64,000 nucleotides of DNA from Acanthaster planci (Eukaryota > Echinodermata > Asteroidea > Valvatida > Acanthasteridae). The stretch lies in assembly GCF_001949145.1 (NCBI RefSeq), contig NW_019091453.1:605019-669018 (forward strand). The letters are read 5' to 3'. The position numbers and the translations under genes are program-made. This document shows, in pieces, positions 48,801 to 60,462 of the stretch. How positions within the stretch are numbered: the first letter of the stretch is position 1; every line of letters begins with the position of its first letter. The notes beneath the pieces are model-generated. The model worked only from the letters and a program-made list of their open reading frames with translations. It was not told where the DNA came from and searched no databases.

Positions 48801-51800
48801 ATCCACTGATAAAGAGATAGATATGACAGATGACTGCACATGTACTAACTGCATAGGAGTGCTTGTGTTAATTTAACTAATACGGCTTTTAAATCCATTG
48901 ATTGTTCTTATTTTAGATATTTCTTTTTCTTGTCATATGAGATCAGTGTCGATTAAAAAAAAGACTGAAAGGAATGTCAATTTCTTATAAAAGACGAAAA
49001 CAAGACAAAGCAATTTTTCAAGAAATAGCACGGCAGTTTGACAATGCAGGTACATGCAATGGCACAATGTGTACATGTACGTTCGTATGTATTGGTACAT
49101 GTACCTGGTTACGCACCTCGGTGTACATATAATAAATTTGAATATCACACAATGTGGCATTTGAGCTCCACATTGAAATCTACACGTACCGGTACTTGGC
49201 AAGCCCTCTGCGAATTTACACCTGCCTGGATATGGTATCATTTCATAAAAGCCCAAGTGTGATTCACAACACATGCCTCTGAAGTCACTTCAGTCCCAAA
49301 TCGGTAATTGGATTTCTGTCTTGGCTGCTGGTACTCTACAATAGTTGTCTATTCCCATGGCTAATCAAATGACAACACAAAGGCTGTGCTAATATAAAAG
49401 GCTGGGTCACTGGGGAGTTGATAATTGATTTACACTGTACCCACCATTAGGAGTACAGCAGATACAACAGATTTTAGGAGATACTTGCTCTAGGCTAAGC
49501 AGTCATGCACGAAGGTGATTCAGTTGTTTTGGGGTGAGGTGGCTGAAGACACAGAATCGAAGCCGTACATGTACAGTGTATGTACATAGGAGCTGAAGGG
49601 TGTGGTGTTTTAATGCTGTGACATGTCAAAAGAAACGCTGCATGCATTGGCTGTTTAACATACAAGCCCGCCGTTATGTTGGCATGGAATGTTTGATGTG
49701 CTCATTTTGCAATGGTGAAAAAAGGGTTTTATAGCCATCTTTGGCTTGCTCCATCCTTACAATCAACCTGGCACTATGACACTGTCTGGCACCTGCTTGG
49801 CTTGTAGGCAGCCCTTCAACCTCTGCATATGTGTACATGTGTTGGCATTGAGCCTTCAGATTGGTAATACATTCAATCAAGTAGCCAAGTACATTGTAAA
49901 CAATTAACCAGTTTCAGTGAAGCCATTGATCAGTCAATTAATTAGTCACTCAGTAAACTAAATGCCACTCAGCCTGTGAAGACATTTCTGAATATATTTC
50001 ATATACACGTACATGTACATGCCGTTTTGCTTGTTTACATTGAAATGGCATGTTCTCATGATCCCATTGCAAGGATTCATGTTCAGACATACTGCAAAAA
50101 CACATTATCCAAAATGATGGCGAAATCGTTTGTTAGTGCATGCAGCTTTATTTATTTTTATCATTCCTACTCGGTTGGTGCATTTGGTTATAAAAATATA
50201 CATTGACAGCGCAGGGCTACTTCATCCGTTGCTGCCCTGATGTTGACAGGATGTGAATTCCTTCCTTTTGAATAGGCATTCGGACAAGCATAATGGAAAC
50301 CTAATATTAGGATATATTTGGGAATACCCAGCAATGGCTTTGCTATTGAGTTGCAGGTTAGATTTCATGTACACAACCAGCTCAGCTCAGGCAGTGCATG
50401 ACTGAGTGCTGAAATGTACAGCCTTTTGACACATCCAGGGCAAGGCTGATATTATAGTGTTGAAGCAGCAGGCCAGATTAACAGGATTGTTAAAAGGCAC
50501 CTTGTAAAACATGGTTTTTTTTTTAATTTGAAGTTAAATTTCTGTGAAATTTGGTACCATGTTGATTCAAATTGTGTGAAGGTGCACTATTTGTCAAGTA
50601 CAATGTTTTGGGGTACAGTTGTGTTATAATTGCATTCATATTCAGAAAATCGTTTTCAAATGAGTATTTGATACAGTGCTTTTTAAGTAATTGCACATGT
50701 CTGTACTTGCACGTAATTCAAAAATTGAAGTATAATGTTACACTTGATATTAAATATTTGTTTCATATACCTGTGCTATACATGTGTATTCATTAAAGTA
50801 ATTGAGCATGGTGGTGGTGAGGGGGAAGGGGAGGGGGAGGATAGTGGTGGTAGTAGTAGTAGTATAGACAAATCTGGTGACTATGATAACATTATCACTG
50901 GTCATTTGCAGTGGCCCTCGCCAATGGTGGTAAGCATCGTGATAATTATTGCATTATTAAGCAGTAATGACAGTCACTCTGTACATGTATAAATTCCAAT
51001 ACAGTGTTTTCTACTATTACAGTGGGCTGTTGAGAATACCCAGTGAAGCTTCAGTGCATTCATTTAAATGTATATGGTCCAGAGACAAAATTTTGCATTC
51101 AAGACTGAGCAACACAAAAACCCAGAACCAGAGTATTTCTGTATACCTTACATACACATAGTTTTGTCATGATATTAGAAAACATTGCAAAGGTTTGACA
51201 TTAATTTATAATTCTTATTAATACATCTGGGCAAGAGAGGTTTAGATAAGGCTACTTTCTGTCAGATATTCCATTTGACACAGCTTTGATCGAGCACATG
51301 GCATGTTTACTGAAACAAACAGAATTTGTGATTGCTATGGACTGCCCAAGTTTCAAAATTAAACAAAGAAGTTATCAGTATTTCAGTCCTTTTTAAAACA
51401 TGTTCAGTTTTCGCGAAGGGTTGTTTGTGATGGTACATGTGTATTTTGACATGTATAAATGGAAATTTGTTCCGAATGCAATATAGTTCCTACGCTATAC
51501 ACATGATGATCCAGACAAAGTTATTGATTGTCGGAGTAGACAGTATGGGAATTTTTGGAGGGATCTGTGTGTTTTGTATCATGTCAATGGTTAATCTGCC
51601 TTTGACTTTATTTTAACTTACTTAAGGGGAGGGTTCTACGGCAAAGTTGCAGTCTTCAGAAGAAAGAAAAGGTCAGTAAAATAACGTGTTGTATTTCAAT
51701 TGTTTCAGGTGGTTCATCTGTCCACAGCTTTGAGCCTGCCTGTGATGATCGTCAGTCCGATGTCACCATGTCGGTCCTCTCCTCCAGGGGCAGTCTGGCT

Positions 51801-54800
51801 GAATCTCAAGACGTCTCCCACGAGTACTTGCCTCTAGCACCATCCCCGCTGGGATCGGCCGTCTCCTCCCCCTCGCCACATCTCAAGTCGACCAGTGGCA
51901 TGTCCAGCTGGGTGAGGTTTGAGGATGCAGGGGACGTGCCACAGCAACGGATGCAATCTCCTCCCTTGCTGGTGCCACTGCAGGCGTCAAGTCCATCAAC
52001 AGTCCAAGACACGGCCTCCTCCTCAGCATCCCCCCTCTCCAGTCCGGGACATGTGGCAGGTACGCAGCAGATATCCAGCCAAGTGGCTGCTGGTGGCAAG
52101 AGCCTTCGCCAGCCCTTGGCAGGATGGGTGTCGTTTGATGAGGCCGATAGTTCTACTCCATCGACACCCATCAGGTCCCCTGTTACGGATACTACCTCTG
52201 AGAAAAGGCTTCAACTGCAGCAGTTGCAGCAGTCTTTAGCACTCCAACAGCAACAACAGATCCAAGCCAGACAGCAACAGCATATACAGCAGCAGCAACA
52301 ACAATCACCACCTGTATTTCAGCAGCATTATCCGCAATCTCCTGCGTCGTCGTCCTCAACACCACAGCATGTTGTAGTGCTTCCCCCAGCAAATCCTCCA
52401 GCCAAACCCCTGTCGTACCCGACTGATAATCAACAGTCCCTTCCATCTGCCCCTTCAACCAGTACTCCACTCCCAGGGAACCCCTTCAGAGAGGAGATGC
52501 TACGCCAGCAAAATCGGGCAGCGTCTCCATTCAACCCATTCCAAAGTGGTCCCATACAGACTCCCAGCACCCCCGGAGGAACGGTAAGTGCCATGTGGGG
52601 GGAGTCACCCATAACTCCTGGAACGGTCAATGCCATGTGGGAGAAGTTTGAGGAAAGTTCCACAAGTATTGCTGCCGGCAGTGGAAGCCCTGGCAATCCA
52701 TTTAAAGTACATGTAACTGCAGGTGCCAACTTATTTAATGCACAGCCACAACAGGTTGTTCTTTCTGGAGCTTCTGGAAACATAGCACCAGATCAACCTC
52801 AACTATCCAATTCCCAGCCCAGTGCTGTCGCACTGAAGGAACAAGGACAGACCCTTCAAGGCAAGAATGTTGCTGAGCAGTCATCTGTCCCGTTTACTTT
52901 GTCATCGACACCTGCTCAAAGCACACCAGTATCAACACAGCAATTCCAGAGATACACAAAAGGCTCTAAACAGGTCACAATTCGAGCGTCGGGCAAAAGG
53001 CCGAAGGTTACTCAGAGCCAGCCAACTGATGTGATCGTGGATGATGCACCTTTTGTTGATGAGTTCCCAAAAGTTAAAAGGGACCTGAGTGAAGGGTGGT
53101 CCATGATGCTCAGGTGCCCAGACAAGAAAAGAGTAGCAGGCTCTCGCTACTGGAAGCCTGTACTTGTCAAGCTTCTCGAAGGAAATGTAATACAACTGTT
53201 TGACATTGATCACAGCTCAGAACCTTTTAGGGAGCTCCCATTACAGTGTAGTTACGAATTTGGAGACAGAAAACCACAAGCCTACGATACATTGGGAAAG
53301 ATTCACACCATCAAACTGATGTATGTCTCTTACAGTGAGAAGCGGCGCTACAACACCAGAGCACCGTATGAGAAGGTCATGAATGCAAACCCACTGCTCA
53401 AGCTTGGTTCCACTGACTACAACACATTCCGAAGTTTCATATCTACCATCAATGAATACCTGATGAGGCTATCTGCATTCCGAGACCGCGGCATTTCATA
53501 TAAGCAAGATGCTATTGGTGTGGTGGTGTCAGATGATTATCGCTGCCGCATCCTTTGTAATGGGGAATTAGAGAAGCAGTCAATCAGTGTTGACGTCACT
53601 GTGCTTGCTTTCTTGTCTGATATGCCTGAATGTTCAATAGCTTTGAATGATGTACAGGTTAAGGGTCTGGAAGTCGTGTCAAGACGGGACATCATTCCAA
53701 ACAAAACTAACCATTGGATCAAGCTGGAAAATGTAGAACTCCACAAATGCACCAACAAGAATGTGTTTGTAGAGTCCCGCATGATTGAGTTCCAGCCTTT
53801 GGACGGATGTCGTTTTTGTCTGATGAAGTACCAGACTCGACCCCGACAGAATACAGAGCTACCCTTGCATGTGAAGGTAACCGTGTCAGGAGAAGGGGCC
53901 TACCTGGAGTTAAGAGCAGATTTGTATCTTCCTGGTGAGTGATTCACAAAAGTACTCGGGAGACATATATTGCTTTAAGTTAAGAATGATCTCCTAGACT
54001 TTGCTTGAATTCATCAAATCTTGTCAGAAGTTATATCATATTTGTAACCAGTTTGTGATCTTCAATGTGATTTTCATCATCAAAATGAAAACAATTTTTA
54101 ACAATTTATTCTTGCAGGTCGCCCTGGGCGTAGGGATCCATCCCAGTTTACTTGCGAAAACGTTATGGTGCGCATCCCCATCCCCGACACCTGGATCAAG
54201 TACTTTCGCCGTGAGAGACGTCTTGGCTACCACTCGGTCAAGTCGACCCATGGGAAGCCAGACCACATCAAGCAGGGTGGGTGAATTGCCACTTTGTGTA
54301 TCGATCTGTCATGTTTGCCCGAGACCTGTCAGTTTTACAGTGGTGGTTATACAGACAATAAACAGCACTGCTCTGTAGACAATGCCATAAATACTGGTAT
54401 ATGGACTCAGTCACGACTACAGACTGGTATACATGTACAGTGATTTTGCCTCGAATATTCTGCATATTCTTCTGCCTATTCTACTGCTGTCATGAATCCC
54501 CCATTTTCAGCACAGTGGTTTTTTGCCCATTGAAGTGAGACAAGCATGTTTAATATTCAGCAGGAGTCCGTGAGCCATTGCTGGCAGTGGCAGTGGAATT
54601 GATGAATATAGTAAATGGATTTAGGATAGATTCATAAATACCTCAGACAGTCTCCCTATTCTACAACCTGCAACTTGACGGTGTAGTAATATTTGAAAAT
54701 GCCCGCTGAGAAGTGATAATGTCCGCTGCGTAAATCATGCCCTGGCATCTGGATACAAGACAGTTTAATCGATTCTAATTGGTCAAGAGTCTCTGTGCAC

Positions 54801-57566
54801 GTGGCCTGCCATGTATGTGTCAAGTCCATATAAATGATATAAGGAGATTCTTTTGGACAACTTGCACAGGGAATATATCATAAAATGGACGGGGGTGTTT
54901 GTGAAAATGAAAAATAAAATTCAAGAACAAAAATCGTTGAAAATCCATCATATACATGATATATTGACTTCTTTTGACTTTCTGACTAAAAAGGTATTTA
55001 TGAATGACAATAAATATGTACTCACATTCAAGACTGGCTCAGGAGAATGGACGCGACTAATGCCTACGCCGCAGGTAAGGGCATTATCAGTGTCCATTCT
55101 CCTGCATGCATTTAAGACTGGCCAAGCACATACATGCACATACATGTATACTGGTACATGTATTTATTCCCTTGCTAAATTATGAGCTACCTTCATAAAT
55201 CCTTGTCTGATTTTAAGTCAATGAATTACTCTTTCTATTCAAATATTACCCATTGAATAGAACTGCATTTCAATTGACTAGTTCCTGCCCCTATTTCACA
55301 TATTTCATTCCCAGTAAAAAATGGGAAAATAATGTGGAGAAAGGAACCAATCTAGTGCCTGGTGGTGGCCGCGCTTTGGACACAAGTCTGTCTTGCAAAA
55401 TGCCAATTGTTAATACTCAAGGACTGTTTGTTTTCCTATCGGAAGAGGAAATGATGAGGATTTATGCAGGTATTGTATGAAACAAATACAAATAGTGTTT
55501 CATGTCCGTGCAACTTTTTAGTGAGAAAAATTTCATTCGGTGACAGATGAAATGTTCCACTCCACTGGGCATCGCATTGTGAAATGCAGCATTTTTTCTT
55601 TCACCTCATGAATTTATTCTTACCATTGCACTCATAAATTCATTATTTGTATGCTATTTTAATGCAAGCTTGTTATCTTTCATAGAGTTATCTTTCAGTA
55701 TACACCATCCACTCAAGACTGAACCCAGTCAGCCAACCTATTATGAAATGCTTGTTTTGCCCCCAGTCTTAAATTTGTCACACATACACACTTTCTGATT
55801 ACTTCAGAGGTATTAATAAAAAGCTGTTTTGGAAATGCATGGATGGTGTTTCTGCATAATTGTGACCTTTTGTGAGGCAAGGATATATGTACATGTATGT
55901 AATAAGCACAGCCAAATGTACTGCATTGGATTCAACTCAAGAATCAAGTTATATGTACATGTACAGTACTTGTATATTTAATATTTAATTGCATACAAAT
56001 GCAGGCTTTGCAAGCAAATGAGCTTCATGTTTTTCCACCAAATACATGTAATCGAAGCTGGAGAGAAATGCATTTGTTTGTATATTTGGTAAATTTTATT
56101 CTGGCATATGATGTTTAGTTCACAATTCACATGTAACTTCATACAGTTACAGCTCTGAATTCTTGACAAAGAGCAGATTCACACCGTACACAAATGAGTC
56201 CACAATATTAATTTACTTTGTTAAATGGAGTGCTTATATTTTAATAAAGTAAAACTTATGGACATAACAAAATATAAAATATAAAGAATATTTTTACACC
56301 GCATCATATATGTGTGAAATATCTGAATGCTTTTAATTATATTAGTCATATTTTGGAGGTCCATGAGATTCAGAATATGACAAACATTTTGCTGTCTTAT
56401 CGATACTTTGCGATTGTCCTTATTCTGTTTTTGCCAAATTCAATATTCATAATCAGGAAGTCTGAATCCAAGGTTACTGGAGACGAGTATCGGTTCAGCA
56501 AAGTATGAACATGCCTACAAATCCATTGTTTGGAGAATTGAAAAACTACCAGAAAGGGCGACAGGTGAGTGTCACAATGAGCAATTGGAAGGTTGCCCCA
56601 TTTAGTCAATGTTAGATCCGCTGTTGAAACGGGGTACTGATGCTTCAAGTCCAAGCAGTATACATGTATTTTGTGGAGGGTTTGTCTTATGTGAATTGCT
56701 GATTTCCTCATCATTTGAATCTATGACTATTAAATTTTGGGGTTTTTATGTGAGATCACTTGTTTTGTTGGGCTGATAATTTCGTTTGGGAGGCTTATAC
56801 ACTGTGTCAGTGTGTGTGAGCCATTCATATGATTACATACATGTAGCTTCAAGGACATTTTGGGGACTCAATGGTTACGCACAGCTGTGTACCAATCGAA
56901 GGAAAAAAATGATAAAAATACTACCATGGGTATACATATACCTGTGTGAGGGGGTACCAAATTGGATATGATTTTGAGCTAATTGCTTTGAGTTTAATGC
57001 TGGTGTAGAGAGATATTTTGGCATTAAAAATCCAGAGAAGACATCTTTAAGGCTAGTTTATCAACACATTAAATGATTTTTTCCTAACAGATGGCAGAAA
57101 CCTTCTCTCAGGGAGTGGATATATTTTGGGATCACCTTTGATTTATAATGCAAAGATGGTTGTTTTCTTTTAAAATTAATGTCAGTTCCATTAACTTGCA
57201 CGTTAGCAGCATCATATAATGAAATGTGGTGAAAGAAATTTGATGAATAGTCAATTTTTGTTCCAATGCTTGAAATATTTCTCGCCAGTTTTTTCAGCTT
57301 CCCACATCCTCATGTGTCGCATCCACCTGGAGTCCCATCGCGAGGTCCCCCGCACCCCCCAGGGTGACGTGGAAGTAGAATTCACCATGCCGCACACAAC
57401 TGCTTCCTTGACCACGGTGCGCTCTCTGTCTGTGGCCTCCAACAAGCCCTCCGAGAAGCGCATCAGGTACATGGCCCACTATGAGTACTTTGTGGAGATG
57501 GAGAATAACGTAGTACTTCAGATGCTGGATGGTGATGAAGGACCCTCCCATTGTTCGCTGCAATGA
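42895..57566 (+). CDS. STON2: Stonin (stoned B/stonin-2 type endocytic adaptor), five exons, 1270 aa
   Basis: Exons 42895..43945, 51709..53934, 54118..54276, 56457..56564 and 57298..57566, all introns phase 1. The ATG at 42895 (AATATGGCC) is preferred; an in-frame ATG at 42865 has a poorer context. The disordered N-terminal half carries four WVxF AP-2-binding motifs (W304 NWVSF, W331 EWVKF, W418 SWVRF, W490 GWVSF), a Gln-rich tract (~517-552) and three NPF motifs (608, 626, 680) that bind EH-domain proteins. The stonin homology domain starts near residue 812 (GWSMMLRCPDKK), and the mu-homology domain follows to near the end (CSIALNDVQVKG, CENVMVRIPIPDTWIK, GSAKYEHAYKSIVWRI, EVEFTMPHTTAS). Stonins are clathrin adaptors that recycle synaptotagmin (family knowledge). 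Drosophila stoned B is about this long, human STON2 ~905. Intron 1 is 7.8 kb and holds a gap. An inverted-repeat element sits just past the stop. Confidence 0.95.
45217..45358. other. Assembly gap (142 N)
   Basis: A run of N in stonin intron 1. Open frames that cross it are artefacts. Confidence 0.98.
45583..45599 (+). repeat. Poly-C tract
   Basis: Seventeen consecutive C followed by a GC-rich stretch with G runs (GGCCGGGGTGGGGG). C- and G-runs this close could fold back; it lies in stonin intron 1, ~230 bp after the gap. Confidence 0.9.
50810..50866 (+). repeat. Purine-rich GGT/GTA microsatellite
   Basis: GGTGGTGGTGA, then a run of GGGGGA/GGGGA, then GGTGGTAGTAGTAGTAGTA. A low-complexity, G-run-rich (quadruplex-capable) patch in stonin intron 1. 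Confidence 0.85.
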
Positions 57567-57593
57567 AACTTGTCCTGCACCAGAACACCGCCA

Positions 57594-57960
57594 GTGTTTG
57601 ATGGAAGCGACTTCATACTAGCCCGTGAAACCTGGTGCGCTACTTTTTTTCAGTAGCTGGGGTTACGAATGATTCATGAAGAGGGGACAATGCAATACAC
57701 CATTTAAGACATTTCAAAAACGCGAATCCATTATGTCGCTTCGATAGCTTAGTTAGTAGTGATTTGAACTACAGATCTATAGACCCTGGTTCGAATCCAA
57801 CCCATTTATGCTATTCATTTTCCAATTTTATCATTGTGTTTGGGATTTCCTTTTTCAATTGATGCAGAAACAGAGTCCAAGCATGAACCCTCTAAGAGTC
57901 TTGAGAAAAATAGCAGACCAGGTTTCACGGGTTAGTATCTAGTCACTTCCGTGTTTGATG
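57594..57960. mobile_element. Foldback transposon with 10-bp target duplication, carrying a tRNA-like core, behind the stonin stop codon
   Basis: A perfect 10-bp direct repeat GTGTTTGATG flanks the element (57594..57603 and 57951..57960). Inside, GAAGCGACTTC-ATACTAGCCC and CGTGAAACCTGG at the left match, reverse-complemented, the right end (CCAGGTTTCACGGGTTAGTA TCTAGTCACTTCC). A tRNA-like block at 57737..57804 has an A-box-like TAGCTTAGTTAGTAG and a perfect B box GGTTCGAATCC. TSDs of 9-11 bp with long inverted repeats are typical of Mutator-like elements; this copy has no ORF. It starts 28 bp after the stonin stop, so it lies in the presumed 3' UTR. Confidence 0.85.
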
Positions 57961-60210
57961 AGCGTCCTGTCAAATCATGTGCATTTTCACCGGTGTTAAA
58001 ATGTGGTTGATTTTCTCCCACCTCACATTGCCTCATCGTTGCTTTTCATCAGCAATCTAGAAAGTGTGAAATGGGCCTTACTGCTGAGGCTGAGCACAGC
58101 TCGATGTAGTTGCACTTAATTTTTCCAGCACAGCTAACAATCATCAAAATAAGAGATTGGTAATAAAACGAATGCAGCGCATTGATTATTGGGCGGTTCA
58201 TGTCTGCGACTGCAAGAAAGGATTAATCTGTGCACATGAAGCAGCGATGTTAAGGCGTAATTAGTACTGCACCTACCAAAGTATTTTGACTTTTTTTATG
58301 CACATTCAATAGTTGCGTCCATTTCTATTTTTCTATCCATAATTAATGTCATCGGGATTTTAATAAGTTTTGGTAATGCTCATTAGGAATTTTTACAGGT
58401 GTTTTTAAAAATTGGGGTCGTACAGCAAGCCCATCCAAGCTGCTGTGTTGGTGGTAGAGTGGCCAATAAGCCTTATGCAAGTTAAATTTGAATAAAACCT
58501 GGTACACAGAGTTATCTGATTGCACATAAACATAATAAAGACTAAAGACACTGTTGCTGTGCCCCATGACTCGGGGCAATCTTTTACATAGTGACCATCA
58601 TCTCTGGAATGGACTGCATTGGTGCAAGGCATCTTCTGTGTAACTAAGTAAAATCTTGCTCTGAATCACAAGGCAAGGGTATCTTTAGTATGGAGAATTC
58701 AAATTAATGTTCATGTGAATATAAAGAACGCAGTGCACCAGATTTTATTCAAATTTAACTCGCAAAAGTCTTATTGTCCTTTCACATATCAGTTTGAAGT
58801 CTTTCTTGTATAATGACAGAAGCTTTTAGAAGTGTCTGGAATTAATAAATTAACCCTTTGTGATCTAGACATTTGAGATTTTTTTTTCTGTTTCTATTCA
58901 AAGTAACATTTGAGTTTCAATTTGATAATATGATGTTTCAAATTATCGTTCAAAACCAAATTTTTAAAGTCTAATTTCCCTCACTAATTTGCACCTTACA
59001 TTTTCCTGATTTTGTATCTCACTACGGTGAGATTTATCACACTTCATCAACATTTACGTTAGCATTTCTGTCCTTCCTCACTCGCACTTAATCTTTTCCC
59101 TCCCGGGTGTGCGTTTATCCTGTGTGTGCTGAATTCAGAAGAGTGTTGCCATAGAGACACATCTATTCATTATGACCTGTTTCCATAGTAGAGCTGTTTA
59201 TTTTCTGTTACACACTGGTCACATTGTGTCATGTTAGGTAACTCATTTTAATCTTGCATAGATGTGGGTAACGTCCACATTTTGTTGTTGTATTTTAAGG
59301 TACAAATGGTGTGCTTTTTCTTTATTTTTCAAAGATTTATTTTTCTCAGCTTTTTCCCTCCAATTTTAGTATATTCTTGTCAAACTGGAAATTAAATGCC
59401 CGTTAATTCCAAATTGATTGAATATTCAACTTGACTGAGACACAGCTAGTTTGTCAAGCTTTATACATTGACAAATCCAGAGGGGCCCATGGGGGCCACG
59501 ACTCCCAAAAAGGAGCAAAATGTTTACGGTTTTGAGAAAATGATGAGAGAGGTGATGGGGGGGACTGTTTCATTTCCTTTCTTCCATTCAAAAAACCCCC
59601 AAATTTAGCGTCGCCCCTTGAAAAGACCATACGAGGTTACTGAATGAAATTCTCAAATTTGTACATTTCCCTTATTTCAGTTGTGGACCTTCCATTAGCT
59701 GTATTGATCATTGTTAAATCATCTTTTGAATAGTTGCCAACGTTGCTTCCATGGGGTTACTTTCCCTCCTATTTCACTCATAGATTTTAAGTGTGTTCTT
59801 GTTCAAGGACACCATTTGTGTGAAGGCAAGCCTCCTAATGAGAGAAACATGCAAAGTTATAATGTAACCCTACTGATGACATTAGTTGCATTAAAGTCCT
59901 TGGAGAGATTCTCACCGTGCAGAAATCAAGAGCTATGGTCATGATATCTCACCTTCATAATGCCCATCATTCATCAGAATGCTAGACTTATTGATGAATA
60001 AAAGTGAGGAGCTCTGTTCGCTCATCTCAACGCAAGCTAAAAGCGTGTTACTGAAAATGGCTTTGAGAAGAGTCTCCTATGAAGTACGGCCACAAAGACC
60101 TACAAAGCCAGTATAGCATGTGAAGGGAGCGCATCATTTATTGTCCAGCAATGGAACATTTTTCTTTTTTTGGCATGCCCATGCGTAAACATAACCGAAA
60201 TTCCCCTAAA

Positions 60211-60462
60211 AGAAGTGTGACCAGTTTAATTTGAAAAAGAGATGGCTGTTATGCAAAGTACAAGTACTTTGGGTTTGATTTTTTATGGAGATTTGTATGT
60301 ATGATTAGAGATACCAAACCCTGAATGGAAATGGAAAGAAGTGTGACCAGTTTAATTTGAAAGAGAGATGGCTGTTATGCAAAGTACAAGTACTTTGGGT
60401 TTTATTTTTTATGGAGATTTGTATGTATGATTGGAGATACCAAACACGGAATGGAAATTTAC
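60211..60462 (+). repeat. Recent tandem duplication, 126-bp unit
   Basis: Two adjacent copies begin AGAAGTGTGACCAGTTTAAT at 60211 and 60337, differing at only a few positions over ~126 bp. The near identity indicates a recent duplication or a polymorphic tandem repeat. Confidence 0.92.

Larger units (their letters stand above)
44877..50021. repeat. Dispersed TACATGTACATGTA motifs in stonin intron 1
   Basis: Self-complementary TACATGTA runs occur repeatedly, for example at 44877, 45940, 46246, 47409, 49566 and 50008, and again in intron 3 near 55140, 55886 and 55952. Each is 12-18 bp and isolated, so it is a dispersed sequence preference rather than a tandem array. Confidence 0.6.

Noticed and set aside
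54853-55185. Open frame in stonin intron 3, considered as an extra exon
   Set aside because: The flanking exons join directly in phase 1 (KPDHIKQ to GSLNPRL), matching stonin family continuity. The frame has no stonin similarity.
57737-57804. Possible tRNA gene behind stonin
   Set aside because: No complete cloverleaf; it lies inside an element bounded by a target-site duplication.
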